Part shown: positions 1-12,156 of the stretch, piece after piece
How the letters are laid out: each line of letters begins with the position of its first letter
Numbering within the stretch: the first letter of the stretch is position 1
Source: Culex pipiens pallens
Taxonomy: Eukaryota; Arthropoda; Insecta; Diptera; Culicidae
NCBI RefSeq assembly: GCF_016801865.2
Contig: NC_068938.1
Coordinates: 215,904,270-215,968,269 of the forward strand
Direction: 5' to 3'
DNA: 64,000 nucleotides
Program-made: the position numbers and the translations under genes
Notes under the pieces: model-generated
Told to the model about the DNA's origin: nothing
Databases searched by the model: none
Seen by the model: only the letters and a program-made list of their open reading frames with translations

Positions 1-1796
1 TGCTCATAACTTTGCAAAAGTTCAACGAACCCTTGATGTTTAGGGGTGTTTTGGAAAGGAAATGAGCAGAGCTTTTGAATGCACTTGTCAGAAAAATACC
101 GTTCCATACATTTTTTAGCCACAAAACACCAATGTATTTTTAAAAGTCATTTTTGAAGGCCGGCGCCCCGCTTTATCTAAAAACTGACAAATCCATTCGA
201 AAGCTGAGACGATTTCACATAAAGGACCAATAAATCTAAGGTGTATGTTCCTCCTATCTTTTTTAATCTAATTTTGATTCTGCGAGCGCAGCGCTCCGTT
301 CGCATTTTGGGCACCCAAAATGTTGCAATTTGCTTTGTTTTGTCAAAAAATATATGTGCTCACTTTTTAAATGATCATTTATTGTCCAAGGATCAAAATG
401 CTCTTTCGATAATTGACCAATATTTATGTTTTTGGGTTCTTCCAGCCAATTTAATGCCGAAAAATTGTTTTTTTACTTTTTTTTTGTAAAATGCTCACTT
501 ACAATTGGGTGGACTTTTTTTCAGTAGAACTAATGAATTTAGCATGTAGGAAATTTCACCACGAACATTTTTCTCTAAAAGAAAACGTAATTTCGATACT
601 CCAGTGCCAAGATATTTAAGTTTTAGTGAGAAAAGAAAAGTGCCAATTTTACAAATTTCTCCGACAACTAGCACGGCCTATTATTTACATGCGGCATATG
701 TTTTGAAGGCCAGAGTATGTTTTCTTATAGTTATTTTGGTCGCTGAATTCGGATCTGGAATCAAATTTCAGATTAACATTTAGATTTGGAGCCACGCCCA
801 AAAGTTATTTGCGGTAATATGCTGTAATTTTAATCGCTAGTGATTTCGGTCATATTTCATCTTTCGCTTATCTTTAATTGATGTTTTACTCACGGATTTT
901 TTTATGGAGATTGTTTTTTTTTTTCAACTTCTGATTGTTTTGAGAGGCCTCGTGGCGCGGTGGTTAGCGGCTTCGGCTGCCGATCCCTAAGTGGCTATGG
1001 GGAATACACGCAAATAATATTTGAGCGTGGCTAAAATATCACTGTTCACTGTTAATCTGAAATTTGATTCCAGATCCGAACTCAGCGACCAAAATAACTA
1101 TAAGAAACCATACTCTGCCCTTCAAGTTGTCGGAGAAATTTGTAAAATTGGCACTTTTTTTTTCTCACTAAAACTTATATATCTTGGCACTGGAGTATCT
1201 AAATTACGTTTTCTTTTAGAGAAAAATGTTCGTGGTGAAATTTCCTACATGCTAAATTCATTAGTTCTACTGAAAAAAAGTCCACCCAATTGTAAGTGAG
1301 CATTTTACAAAAAAAAAGTAAAAAAAACAATTTTTCGGCATTAAATTGGCTGGAAGAACCCAAAAACATAAATATTGGTCAATTATCGAAAGTGCATTTT
1401 GATCCTTGGACAATAAATGATCATTTAAAAAGTGAGCACATATATTTTTTTGACAAAACAAAGCAAATTGCAACATTTTGGGTGCCCAAAATGCGAACGG
1501 AGCGCTGCGCTCGCAGAATCAAAATTAGATTAAAAAAGATAGGAGGAACATACACCTTAGATTTATTGGTCCTTTATGTGAAATCGTCTCAGCTTTCGAA
1601 TGGATTTGTCAGTTTTTAGATAAAGCGGGGCGCCGGCCTTCAAAAATGACTTTAAAAAATACATTGGTGTTTTGTGGCTAAAAAATGTATGGAACGGTAT
1701 TTTTCTGACAAGTGCATTCGAAAGCTCTGCTCATTTCCTTTCCAAAACACCCCTAAACATCAAGGGTTCGTTGAACTTTTGCAAAGTTATGAGCAA
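1..1796. repeat. Long inverted repeat (foldback), left end cut by window
   Basis: Bases 1-781 are matched in reverse complement by about 1020-1796; position x pairs with 1797 minus x over the outer part (for example 241 with 1556). The ~240-bp loop (782-1019) includes a tRNA-like segment. The left arm has an extra ~33 bp near 668-700 that is absent from the right arm. The right arm may continue past 1796 with its partner lying left of the window, so the true ends are unseen. No transposase reading frame is visible; ORFs in the arms are shadows of the palindrome. Probably a non-autonomous foldback transposon. Confidence 0.85.
950..1019 (+). repeat. tRNA-like SINE head in palindrome loop
   Basis: The segment GGCGCGGTGGTTAGCGGCTT resembles a pol III A box and D arm as found at the head of mosquito tRNA-derived SINEs. 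The expected B box is degraded, so this is a fragment and not a functional tRNA. It lies in the loop of the 1-1796 palindrome. Confidence 0.5.
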
Positions 1797-4509
1797 TTTT
1801 GTAGGTGCGCCTAAGTCAAAAAATTACCAATTAAAAAAAATGTTTAAGCTTCGTGGCGCCGAGGTGAGGACAAATTTAACCAACCAAACATGGTTTCGTT
1901 CATAACTTGGTGGGGGCTATTGGAAAAGTACACTGCTTTTGATTTTTGAGCACCTTGTGTAAATAGTGGTCCACTTTCAGCGAGAATTACTCATATGAAT
2001 ATGAAAAAAAAAAACATTTAAGAATACTTTTTTCAATCAAATATTTGCAATGGCCTAAGTTAATATAACTTCAATTCATAGAAAAATGAATTTGTAAAGA
2101 AATGTGAAATGGTGAAATTAACTGTTGTTTACAAATTGCAACTTAATTTATTTCATTTTCATTCTTTTAAATTTCATTTGCATAAAATTAATATATGATT
2201 AAACTTTAGGTTTCTTAAATTATTTTTTTTTTAGAAAAAAATGTTGAACAAACTTGAACATTAAAATGCAAAAATGTAAATCCTGCTCTAAAAGACAAAA
2301 TAACTTGATGAAAATCGTCAATTTGTGATGATAAGTAATAGAATTATAAAAAATAAGACCAATACGAATTTTTATTTTGAGTTTCTCAAAAAAATGTGAA
2401 GTTACTAATGCATTAAAAAGTGTGAATTTTCAATTTTTTATGGTAATCTGTAAAGCTTCTTGACAGCCTTAGCCTTGCTTATATTTTTTGAAAATATTGC
2501 AAGAAATTTAAATTGACCAGGGCCGAAGGGCACACAAATTAATAAGGATTAGCAATATTGCAATATTTAGCCTAAATTGAAATCTTTTCAAAATTTACAG
2601 TGTTAAGCTCTTTAGTATAAATCTTTATTCAGTTTTAGTCTTTTGAACTGTTAAAAAAAATAGAAGTTTTTTTTTTCAAAAACAAAAAAAAAACAAAAAC
2701 ATTTTTTATTGTTTCGAAATTTAGTGAAAAAGTTTAGAACAATAATGTGAACAATAACTATAACTCTTACATTATTTACTAACAATAACTCTTACATTAT
2801 TTACTACATGCAAATTGGCTAATCATTGGCACATCGTACAGTCGTCAGTACACAAAACTTAAGGTATACGAAGCAATTTTGTGCCTAAATTTACCAAAAT
2901 AATCAAAGTTGATTTATTCTTTAACTGTCTCGTTAAATTTGAACATATCCAAATTTATGTTATTAGGCCGAAATCAGCGTCAAGCACCCAATAATTGCAA
3001 CAATTTGTCAACTCTGCTTCCACCGACTAATTCCCCTAGCAGTCTTTGTCACGCTGTCTTTGTTCAGCACACTTTTGCTCCGTTTCCCCAAACAAAGTAT
3101 TTTTTACGAGGCAAGGTCACCACAACTCGCCAACTTCTCCTCACAAAAAAAAACGCAATTCAGAGACTAAACAAAGCAACCACAGAATGATTCCGCACGC
3201 CACGACTGATAACGATTTGTTGGTAAACAGAACGCAAAGCGGCGTTTCTTGGCGTTTGCTTGCACGGCCTGCCGTGACTTCCATGGCTTCCCAAGAACAA
3301 ACAGAGGATGACTAACGGGGTGGCTTCTTGTAACCGGTTCAGCGCTGGTTTCGTTACGAAACAGGGTTCAATGGTTGCTTTGATTTGGAGTCATTCCCGG
3401 ATTCCCCACCAACTTGCATCAACTTTGTCACAAACGGTTACGGTTCACTGATTGAGTACCGATATTGTTCGTTTCGTTATTATTCCGCCGAACAACGGAC
3501 GCTAATTCTATTACACACGAACCGCACGCGGCAAGTCTCGACGTAGACTGACTGAGCGTTGCGGACTCCACAACCGATGCACCGAACATCATCAACAGCT
3601 GACGACTCTTTGTTGGCGTCGCTTGCACCTACAACCCAACCTAAACCTACAAGCAACAGCATGTGGATGTGGTTGGTGGAAGCGCCTTTGTCCAGCATCA
3701 CCGCCGGGAACACAAGGGAGTGGCCACCGGCCAACCCGTCTTTGTTTGGAAGCTCTCAATGGCGAGCAAATTAAGCTGGATGGAAAATAAATTAGAACAA
3801 GTTTGACGGGTTGTGGCGTCATCTATGGATGAGCCCCGCCAACTTCAATCTACGGTGATAAAAAGAGCATTCGAGCTAGAATGGACAGTATTTCTCAGCG
3901 TCGTGTGTGATATTTAATTAAGTCGACAAGTTGAGCAACGCCAAGTACGGCGGAAGATGTAACGTTGATTAAGCGACTTGGTGAGTGTACTAAACGGGTC
4001 ACCGCGACTTAGTAGGCTTTGTCGGTCAACTCTTCTTTTTTTCCTAGAACACGAGAAATAATTATCGCATTGCGAAATTATCATTCGTGCATGGCCTGCT
4101 ACTGTGTAGCGGAGATCTTATGCAACTTTGCGATCGGCGATCGAGTGCAAATCAAGTGATGTTGGTGTTTTTTCGTCTCTCAGCATGCTGTAAGGAGAGC
4201 TGCTTCAGTGAGCAAAACGGAACTGGTGCGCAAATTGGAGCTGTGAACAGATTCTCACGGTGTTCAAATTGCGCCCGGTGTGCGAGTTCTTGACGACACG
4301 TGCAATGGGATTGAAAGATCATCATTTTTTTTTTACAGACAACTGAGGCGGAATGGAACTGAAGAGTAATTCTCTAATATATCGCATTTTTTCGAGATTT
4401 TGTAAATTAGTATTTTATGATTTGGATAAAACTTTGTTCGTGAAATGTCAAAAAAGCCATTTTGTACATTTTCCATAAAAGTCTTCATATAATTTAGCGG
4501 CCTGGTCAT
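1797..4509. other. Intergenic, no gene recognised
   Basis: AT-rich up to ~2900, then a more balanced stretch (~3000-4300) that could be regulatory or untranslated sequence. A ~24-bp sequence is duplicated in tandem at about 2761-2807. Short ORFs between 2.9 and 4.3 kb overlap each other on both strands, and none resembles a known protein. No splice-supported gene model could be built. Confidence 0.5.
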
Positions 4510-6651
4510 TCAAAATGTGTACGTAAATGTATGAAATTCTGTACTAAATCGATCAAAACATTCCTATTCAAGGGTGACTTTGGCAAAGTTGTAGGTTACC
4601 ATTAAGACTTTTAGGAAAAAGGTACATGGAAAAAAAATCCAATTTTCTTTAATTTTTTTCAAAAGTTTGAATTCTTAAAATACTCGAATAAAATTTATAT
4701 GTTTCAGGGTGCTTAAAAAGCATTTTTTTAGCAATAGTAAATGATTATGCTCTGGTTCCGGAGATATGATTTTCTGATAAAACAGATTTTTTTTCAAAAT
4801 GTCGGAGAATTAAAATAAAAAAAAAAACATTTCGAGAAACCGAATCATATTTGCAATCGAAAAGTACTTTACAATTTTGATGATAGGTTTTCCGTTCTCA
4901 AGTTATAACCATAACCACTTTTGGGTATGCATTTTTGATTTCTTTTCGTTTGTTTTTGCATTTAAAAAATACTTCTTGAAAGAAAGTACCTCATCTGAGT
5001 CTTTAAAAATTGGCCAATCAGTTTCTGAAATACAGCCTCACAAAGAATTCTTATCGATGAAAATGAGTTCTTCTAAGTTTTATTATTTCATCCTTTCATT
5101 ATTTCACAATATTTAAAAATTTGCAATGTATAGAAAAAGTTTTACTCAAATCAGAAAATACAGTTTTAAAAATCGCTGAACAATATGCAAAATTTCTTGA
5201 AGTTAAAAAATTTGTAAATAAATAATTTTTCTCAGTGCCCACATTTTTAAACTCACGATATCTTGGAAACTAAAGGATGGATTTTCAATGTTAACAAATA
5301 AATCATTTGTAAAATTTTCTGTTCTTTTCTATAAAATAATTTTGATTTATTAGAACCAAGAGTAACTTTTTGAGAGGGTTAAAAAACTCATATTGCAATT
5401 TTAAAAAAAATGGGTGATTTGTTTTTGTTTTGAAATTATTTTTGTAGAAAATAGGTAAAAATTTCACAAAAGTTTAATTTTTAACCATATTATTGATATA
5501 CGGCAAATAAGGGTATACTGCCCACCATTGAAAAAAACGTCTAATATCCACTTTTGGCAAAAACGAGATATTAGTACTCGGTGGTAGAGGATGTTCCAAC
5601 GCATTTTCTGGAACTTGAATTTCACTGAAATAGTGTTTAGACTTGGCTGCCGATGCGAAAAACCAAACGGCTTATATGCCCCTCTTATGGGAAATTGCCG
5701 TGACGGAGATTTTGTGACAAACACTAAAACGCGTTTTTCTCGGAATACTTGATTTGACATAATAGCCGAATTTTCAATTATAGGCAGTATATTAGATGAC
5801 ACTGAGAATAACTCATTTTCTCAAAATTTTACCTTCAAGAAGCTGAACTGCTGGAAATTTTTACAGCTTTTCGCGAATGCATTTCCTTTTTAAGAATTTG
5901 GAAATTGCAAAAAAAAACTGAACAGTTCAATAAAAACTTTAAAATTACTTTTATTTGAAAACTGTGTAACAAATTGCAATGTCTTTTCTGTTTTGTCTGT
6001 TTTGATTGCAAATTTTTAATTTTGTTTAATATTGACAATTTCGATTTGTTTTTGCAGAAAGAGTTCAATAAACAATTTTTTTTTTACTTTTTGGGTGTTT
6101 AAAAAAAAACCCTGACTCAAGGCGGTTTAAAAATTAAACACCACCTTCCCCCCCCCCTCTCTCTGACACCATTTTCAAAATCGGTCGGAAAAATCTGAAA
6201 TAAAGACAATATTTTTACAAAAACTTCAAAATTTTGATTTTTTATTGAAATAGCTAAAAACAATTCTAAAAGCATGTTCTTGCGTTGATAATCATATTTA
6301 GCATGTCGTGTTTAGTTCGTTAATAAATAAATTTGGATTGTGTGAAATTCAAGTGTACAGTGAGGTAACCCGGGGGTGACTTTGATAGGATTTCGATTTA
6401 TTTTGGGATTATTTTCCAACTGGTAAGGTTTGTCTCAATATTACCAATTTTAAAACATGTAGTGAGGTAGGCCACACAAGATTCATGCACTTTTTTTGTA
6501 ATCAATCCTATTCTACTTGCGTTTAAAGTTCTTATTTTGAACTCCAGGGTGAAGTCATAGTTTTTCATGTTTAAATCAGATTTAAAGTGTTGCAATTTTA
6601 TTTACGTCAAATGTATCATCGCTAAGGTTGCTGCTATAGTTTAAAGATAAG
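4510..6651. repeat. Repeat unit A, copy 1 (of tandem A-B array)
   Basis: This segment matches 8385-10073 in direct orientation almost throughout, for example the block beginning ATGTATGAAATTCTGTACTA in both. Relative to copy 2 it carries about 300 extra bases (~5495-5790), either an insertion here or a deletion there. Its 3' part (~6363-6640) is a decayed piece of the TA-flanked GGGGTGACTTTGATAG MITE family seen intact at 12157-13090. No coding potential is recognised. Confidence 0.75.
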
Positions 6652-7225
6652 ATTTGTATTTTTTTATTTGGCTCAAACTTTGTGGGGGCCTTCCCTATGA
6701 CCATATAAGCTATTTTGTGTCATTGGTTCCCCCATACAAGTCTCCATACAATTTTGGCAGCTGTCCATACAAAAATGGTACGTACATATTCAAACAGCTG
6801 TAACTTTTGAGTGCATTTTCTGATCAATTTGGTGTCTTGGGCAAAGTTGTAGATATTGTTGAGGATTATTGAGAAAAAAATAGGTGTGTGTGTGTGTGCA
6901 ACGAACCAAACGGGACCACGCGGTCACTTCTTACAAATGAGTTGTTTCCATGTATTTTTTAGATCTACACTCTATACATGCAAATAACTCGCATAGGCAT
7001 TTGGAAGGTGTTAGCTCTGCCGAGCTTCGGTGACCCATTTCTACGCTGGCTAGCCGAGCGCGAGGTACTTCAGCTTTATCGACAAGCCCCGCCCTGAAGA
7101 ACGTTTGCACCAATCGGGTTCAAACGTTATTTAGAACTTCCGAACCCTTGCCAAATGGACAAGGACCCAGCGCGTATATAGTTGATAGTAACAGTATTCC
7201 TAATTCCAATCATAGCTCACAAACC

Positions 7226-7290
7226 CGTGATGGCCTAGTGGTTAGCATTTTTGCTTACCAATCCAAAGGACGGGGGATCGAACCCCGACT
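7226..7290 (+). repeat. tRNA-like module
   Basis: An A-box-like TGGCCTAGTGGTTAGCA and a B-box-like GGGGATCGAACCCC are spaced as in a tRNA. The anticodon stem is not convincing and the module lies inside a retroposon, so it is read as a tRNA-derived SINE part and not a working tRNA gene. Confidence 0.6.
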
Positions 7291-7361
7291 CGAGTGAGTT
7301 TGATTTTTCGTTCATGTTCAGAGTTTCAAGATTTATAATTCCAATACTTTCTCGTTGGGAG

Positions 7362-7432
7362 CAGATGGGAATCGAACCCAGGACCATTCGCTTACAAAGC
7401 GAACACCGTAACCAGTCAGCCACGGCCGCTCC
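7362..7432 (-). repeat. tRNA-like head of SINE
   Basis: On the minus strand this reads as a tRNA-like sequence starting near GAGCGGCCGTGGCTGACTGG, with an anticodon-like hairpin around TTCGCTTTGTAAGCGAA and a B box GGTTCGATTCCC. It forms the 5' head of the 6883-7434 retroposon and would supply an internal pol III promoter. Confidence 0.65.
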
Positions 7433-8384
7433 TATTATTGAGAAAAAAATAAGTACACGGAAAAAAAATTGCCGATTAATTAATTATTATTTTTTCACAG
7501 AAACTCAATATCCCAAAAATGTCGATGTCGATATCTCAGCAACTAATGGTCCGATTTTCAATGTTAAAACATGAAACATTCGTGAAATTTTCCGATCTTT
7601 CCGAAAAAAAAAATATTTTGAATTTTTTTGAATCAACACTAACATTTCAAAAGGGCGTAATATTCAATGTTTGGCCTTTTTAAATGCTAGTCTTTATTTA
7701 TTTATTTTTTCAAAATATATTTTTCGAAAAGATCGGAAAATTTTACGAATGTTTCATGTTTTAACATTAAGATATCGACATTAGAAAATGGTAAGTTGTT
7801 TGGGTGAGGCTTAGAAAACTTCAATTTTCATGTATCTTTTTTTTTAAGCCACTGTATCTCAGCAACCCGAGGTCCAATCTTCAATGTATCTTTGACAATT
7901 TTACAGTAAATTTTCTGAACTTAAAAAAAATGATGTCAAATTTGTTATTGCATAAAATTTCGATTTTTTTCAAAAATCACTATTTTTTCAAAAAATCATA
8001 ACTCGTTGGCAGATTTTTTGACCATGTTTCTCTATGGTTCAAAAGTTACGGATTAAAAAAATCTCGAAAATCAAAACATACGTATTTTGTGAAATTTAGT
8101 TTTTGTGAAAAAACTGTTAATAAAAAATCGCGATTTTTTTTCCGTGTACCTATTCTTTTCTCGATAGTCCTCAACAATACCTACAACTTTGCCGAAGACA
8201 CCAAATTGATAAGAAAATTCGCTCAGAAGTTACAGCTGTTTGAATATTTACGTACCATTTTTGTATGGACAGCTGCCAAAATTGTATGGAGACTTGTATG
8301 GGTGAACCAATGACACAAAACAGCTTTTTTGGTCATAGGGAAGGTCCCTACAAAGTTTGAGCCAAATAAAAAAAAATACAAATA

Positions 8385-10073
8385 AATACGTGAATGTATG
8401 AAATTCTGTACTAAATCGACCAGAAAATTCCTTCTTAAGGGTGACTTTGGCAAAGTTGTAGGTTACCATTAAGACTTTTCGGAAAAAAAGGTACAAAGGA
8501 AAAGAAATCCAAGTTTTTTAACTGGTTCCGGAGATATGAATTTCTGATAACAAAAAAAAATGTTTTTAGAAAATGTCCAAAAAAAACGGATGATTTAGAA
8601 AAAAAAAAAACAATTCGAGAAACCGAATCAAATTTGCAATAGAAAAGTGCTTTACAATTTTGATAATAGGTTTTCCGTTCTCAAGTTATAACTACTTTTG
8701 GGTATGTATTTTCGATTTCTTATCGTTTTTTTGCATCTGAAAAATACTCTCTGAAAGAAAGAACCACCTCTGAGACTTTGAAAATTGACCAATCAGTTTC
8801 TAATATTAAGCCTCACAAAGAATCTAATTGACATGAACTTTGAAAAATATTTGCAACGGCCTATATAATATGCAAAAATTCAGAAAACTTCTCAGAATCT
8901 TGAAGTTTAAAAAATTGTGAATAAAAAAAATTTCTCAGTGTTATATTTTTAGCCCACTTTTTTGAACACACGATATCTCGGAAACTTACGGTTGGATTTT
9001 CAATGTTAATGCAATGAAAAATAATAATAATAACATAAAGTTGATTTATTAAAACCAAGAGTAACCTTTTGAAAGGGCTAAAAACACTCAAATTGGAATT
9101 TTTAAAAAGATGCTCGTTTTTTTTTGTTTTGAAATTATGTTTGTAGAAAATAGGTAAGAATTTCACAAAAGTTTAATTTTTAAACATATTTTTGATACAT
9201 CACGGTGTGAAAAATGAGGGCATATTAGATGACACTGAGAATAACTCATTATCTCAAAATTTTACCTTTAAGAGGCTTTAACTTCAGGAAATTTTCACAG
9301 CTTTTCACAAATGCTTTTCCTTTTTAAGAGCTTGGAAATTGCAGAAAACTGAACTGTTTAAAAAACATAAACTTACTTTTATTTGAAAACAATGTAACAA
9401 ATTGTTAAGTTATTAAAAAATGTGTAAAGTCTGTTTTGATTGCAAATTTTAAATTTTGTTTGACAATTTCGATTTTTTTTTTGCTGGAAGGTTTCAATAA
9501 ACAATATTTTTTTTACTTTTTGGGTGTTTCAAAAAAAAAACCCTGACTCAAGGCAGTTTAAAAATTAAACACCAGCCTCCCCCCCCTCCCTTGTTGCCAT
9601 TTTCAAAATCGGTCGGAAAAATCTGAGGTAAAGACAATATTTTTACAAAAACTTCAAATTTTTGATTTTTTATTGAAATAGCTGAAAACGATTCTAAAAG
9701 CATGTTCTTGCGTTGATAATCATATTAAGCATGTTGTGTTTAGGTCGTTTAAAAATAAATTTGGATTGTGTGAAATTAAAGTGTACAGTGAGGTAACCCG
9801 GGGGTGACTTGGATAGGATTTATTTTTTGATTATTTTCCAACTGGTAAGGTTTGTCTCAATATTACCAATTTTAAAACATGTAGTGAGGTAGGCCACACA
9901 AGATTCATGCACAATTTTTGTTTTCAATCCTATTCTACTTGCGTTTAGATTTCTTATTTTGAACTCCAGGGTGAAGTCAAAGTTTTTCATGTTTAAATCA
10001 GATTTAAAGTGTTGAAATTTTATTTACGTCAAATGTATCACCGCTAAGGTTGCTGCTATAGTTAAAAGATAAG
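8385..10073. repeat. Repeat unit A, copy 2
   Basis: Direct copy of 4510-6651, with about 300 bp fewer near 9200. Like copy 1 it ends in a decayed piece of the TA-flanked MITE (~9785-10066) and then runs straight into foldback B copy 2. Conserved order A-B-A-B shows that the whole ~3.7-kb unit was duplicated. Confidence 0.75.
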
Positions 10074-12027
10074 ATTTGTATTTTTTTATTTGGCTCAAAC
10101 TTTGTGGGGGCCTTCCCTATGACCAAATAAGCTATTTTGTGTCATTGGTTCACCCATACAAGTCTCCATACAATTTTGGCAGCTGTCCATACAAAAATGG
10201 TACGTACATATTCAAACAGCTGTAACTTTTGAGTGCATTTTCTGATCAATTTGGTGTCTTGGGCAAAGTTGTAGGTATTGTCGAAGACTATTGAGAAAAA
10301 AATAGGTACACGGAAAAAAGATTTTTTAATCAACTTATCTTTCACAGAAACTCAATTTCCCAAAATAGGATTTTTTACCATACAGAAACATGGTCAAAAA
10401 CTCTGCCGCCGAGTTATACATTTTTGAAAAAATAGTGATTTTTGGAAAAAATCGAAAATTTATGCAAAAACAAATTTGACGTAATTTTTTAATGTAAAAT
10501 TGAATTTCCAATCGAAAAGTACTTTACAGATTTTTTGGTAAAGGGCTTTTTTTTTTCAAGATATAGCCACCGAAAGTTTGATTTTAGGTTAAATATGAGT
10601 TTTTCGATTTTTAAAAATAGTGACCATGAGTGACCATTTCTAAAAATATTGTTTTTTTAAAGTTAAGAAAATTTGCTATAAAATTGTCTAAGAGACATTG
10701 AAGATTGGACCTCGGGTTGCTGAGATAGAGCCGCTTTAAGGAAAAGAAACACGAAAATTGAAGTTTTCTAAGTCTCACCTAAACTACCCACCATTTTCTA
10801 ATGTCGATATCTCAGCAACTAATGGTTCCATTTTCAATGTTAAAACATGAAACATTCATGAAATTTTCCGATCTTTTCGAAAAAAATATTCTGCAAAAAA
10901 TTAAATCAAGACTAGCATTTTAAATGGGCGTAATATTCAATGTTTGGTCTTTTTAAAATGTTAGTCTTGATTTAAAAAATTCCAAAATATTTTTTTCGAA
11001 AAGATCGGAAAATTTCACGAATGTTTCATGTTTTAACATTGAAGATTGGACCATTAGTTGCTGAGATATCGACATTAGAAAATGGAGGGTTGTTTCGGTG
11101 AGACTTAGAAAACTTCAATTTTCGTGTTTCTTTCCCTTAAAGCGGCTGTATCTCAGCAACCCGAGGTCCAATCTTCAATGTCTCTTAGACAATTTCATAG
11201 AAAATTTCTGAACTCTTAAAAAAAATATTTTTAGAAATGGTCACTCATGGTCACTATTTTTAAAAATCAAAAAACTGCAAATATTTCGCTAAAATCAAAC
11301 TTTCGGTGGCTATATCTTGAAAACAGAGCCCTTTATCAAAAAATCTGTAAAGTACTTTTCGATTGGAAATTCAATTTTACATTAAAAAATTACATCAAAT
11401 TTGTTTTAGCATGAAATTTAGAATTTTTCCAAAAATCACTATTTTTTCAAAAATTCATAAGGCTTCATCCATAAAGTACGTCACGCTAAAATCAGCCAAA
11501 ATTTACCCCCCCCTCCCCCCCCTTTGTCACGCTTTTCCTATACTTACAACACGCAATGTCACACTTGCTCAGACACCCCCCTCCCCCCCTAGAGCGTGAC
11601 ATACTTTATGGATGACGCCTAACTCGGCGACAAATTTTTTGACCATGTTTCTCTATAGCTCAAAAGTTGCGGGTTTTTGTCCCCTAAAACATATCAAAAA
11701 ATCTCGAAAATCAAAAAATACGTATTTTGGGAAATTGAGTTTTTGTGAAAAAAAAAGTTGATTAAAAAATCTGCAAATTTTTTTTTCCGTGTACCTATTT
11801 TTTTCTCAATAGTCCTCAACAATACCTACAACTTTGCCGAAGACACCAAATTGATCAGAAAATTCACTCAAAAGTTACAGCTGTTTGAATATGTACGTAC
11901 CATTTTTGTATGGACAGCTGCCAAAATTGTATGGAGACTTGTATGGGTGAACCAATGACACAAAATAGCTTATTTGGTCATAGAGAAGGCCCCCACAAAG
12001 TTTGAGCCAAATAAAAAAAATACAAAT
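10074..12027. mobile_element. Foldback element B, copy 2 (most complete)
   Basis: The arms are about 10074-10930 and 10985-12027, inverted copies with a short spacer, so the element can fold over almost its whole length. The right arm is longer because a MITE sits at 11468-11622. Fragments of the same family lie at 17238-17480, 19800-20060, 29330-29410 and ~34700-34810, each with the phrase GGTGTCTT(C/G)GGCAAAG or its complement. No coding potential is seen. Confidence 0.8.
11468..11622. mobile_element. PIF/Harbinger-like MITE with TAA target duplication
   Basis: The termini are inverted: GGCTTCATCCATAAAGTACG on the left and the complement of GGCGTCATCCATAAAGTATG on the right, followed inward by GTCACGC. 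Pyrimidine-rich runs (poly-C with T) lie inside. The element is flanked by TAA on both sides. The other arm of foldback B (about 10405-10420) shows the site with a single TAA, so the insertion boundaries can be read directly. A 3-bp TWA duplication with GGC ends fits the PIF/Harbinger (Tourist) group; this assignment is inference from ends only. Confidence 0.75.
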
Positions 12028-12156
12028 AAAATCCATTTCCGGTTTTGGTAGAGAATTGCTCATTTTGCGGAAAAATCTCCAACCTATTAATGTCAAAAAC
12101 TCCGAAAAAATATCTGAAACGTCCTTACTCTTGAGTAAAAAATGTCAAGTTTAGTA

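Larger units (their letters stand above)
6883..7434 (-). mobile_element. Composite SINE-like retroposon with 18-bp target duplication
   Basis: The unit is flanked by identical 18-bp copies of ATTATTGAGAAAAAAATA (6865-6882 and 7435-7452), as expected of target-primed retroposition. Read on the minus strand, it starts with a tRNA-like head (about 7432-7362, A box near GTGGCTGACTGG, B box GGTTCGATTCC) and ends in a (CA)n tail (6883-6899). A second tRNA-like module lies inside in the opposite orientation (7226-7290). The ~300 bp between this module and the tail is unassigned. Two convergent tRNA-like modules in one unit are unusual; Culex is known for Twin SINEs, whose two tRNA-related parts have the same orientation. 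Confidence 0.7.
6652..8384. mobile_element. Foldback element B, copy 1 (interrupted)
   Basis: The left arm (6652-6882) and right arm (~8145-8384) are inverted copies, beginning with ATTTGTATTTTTTTATTTGG and ending with its complement. A second internal inverted repeat lies around 7560-7780. Part of the left arm present in copy 2 is missing here. A SINE-like unit sits inside the left arm at 6883-7434. The element has no transposase frame and is probably a non-autonomous foldback transposon. Confidence 0.75.

Noticed and set aside
5464..5802. 112-codon minus-strand ORF in repeat A1
   Set aside because: It lies in the segment missing from copy A2 and resembles no known protein; probably part of a repeat.
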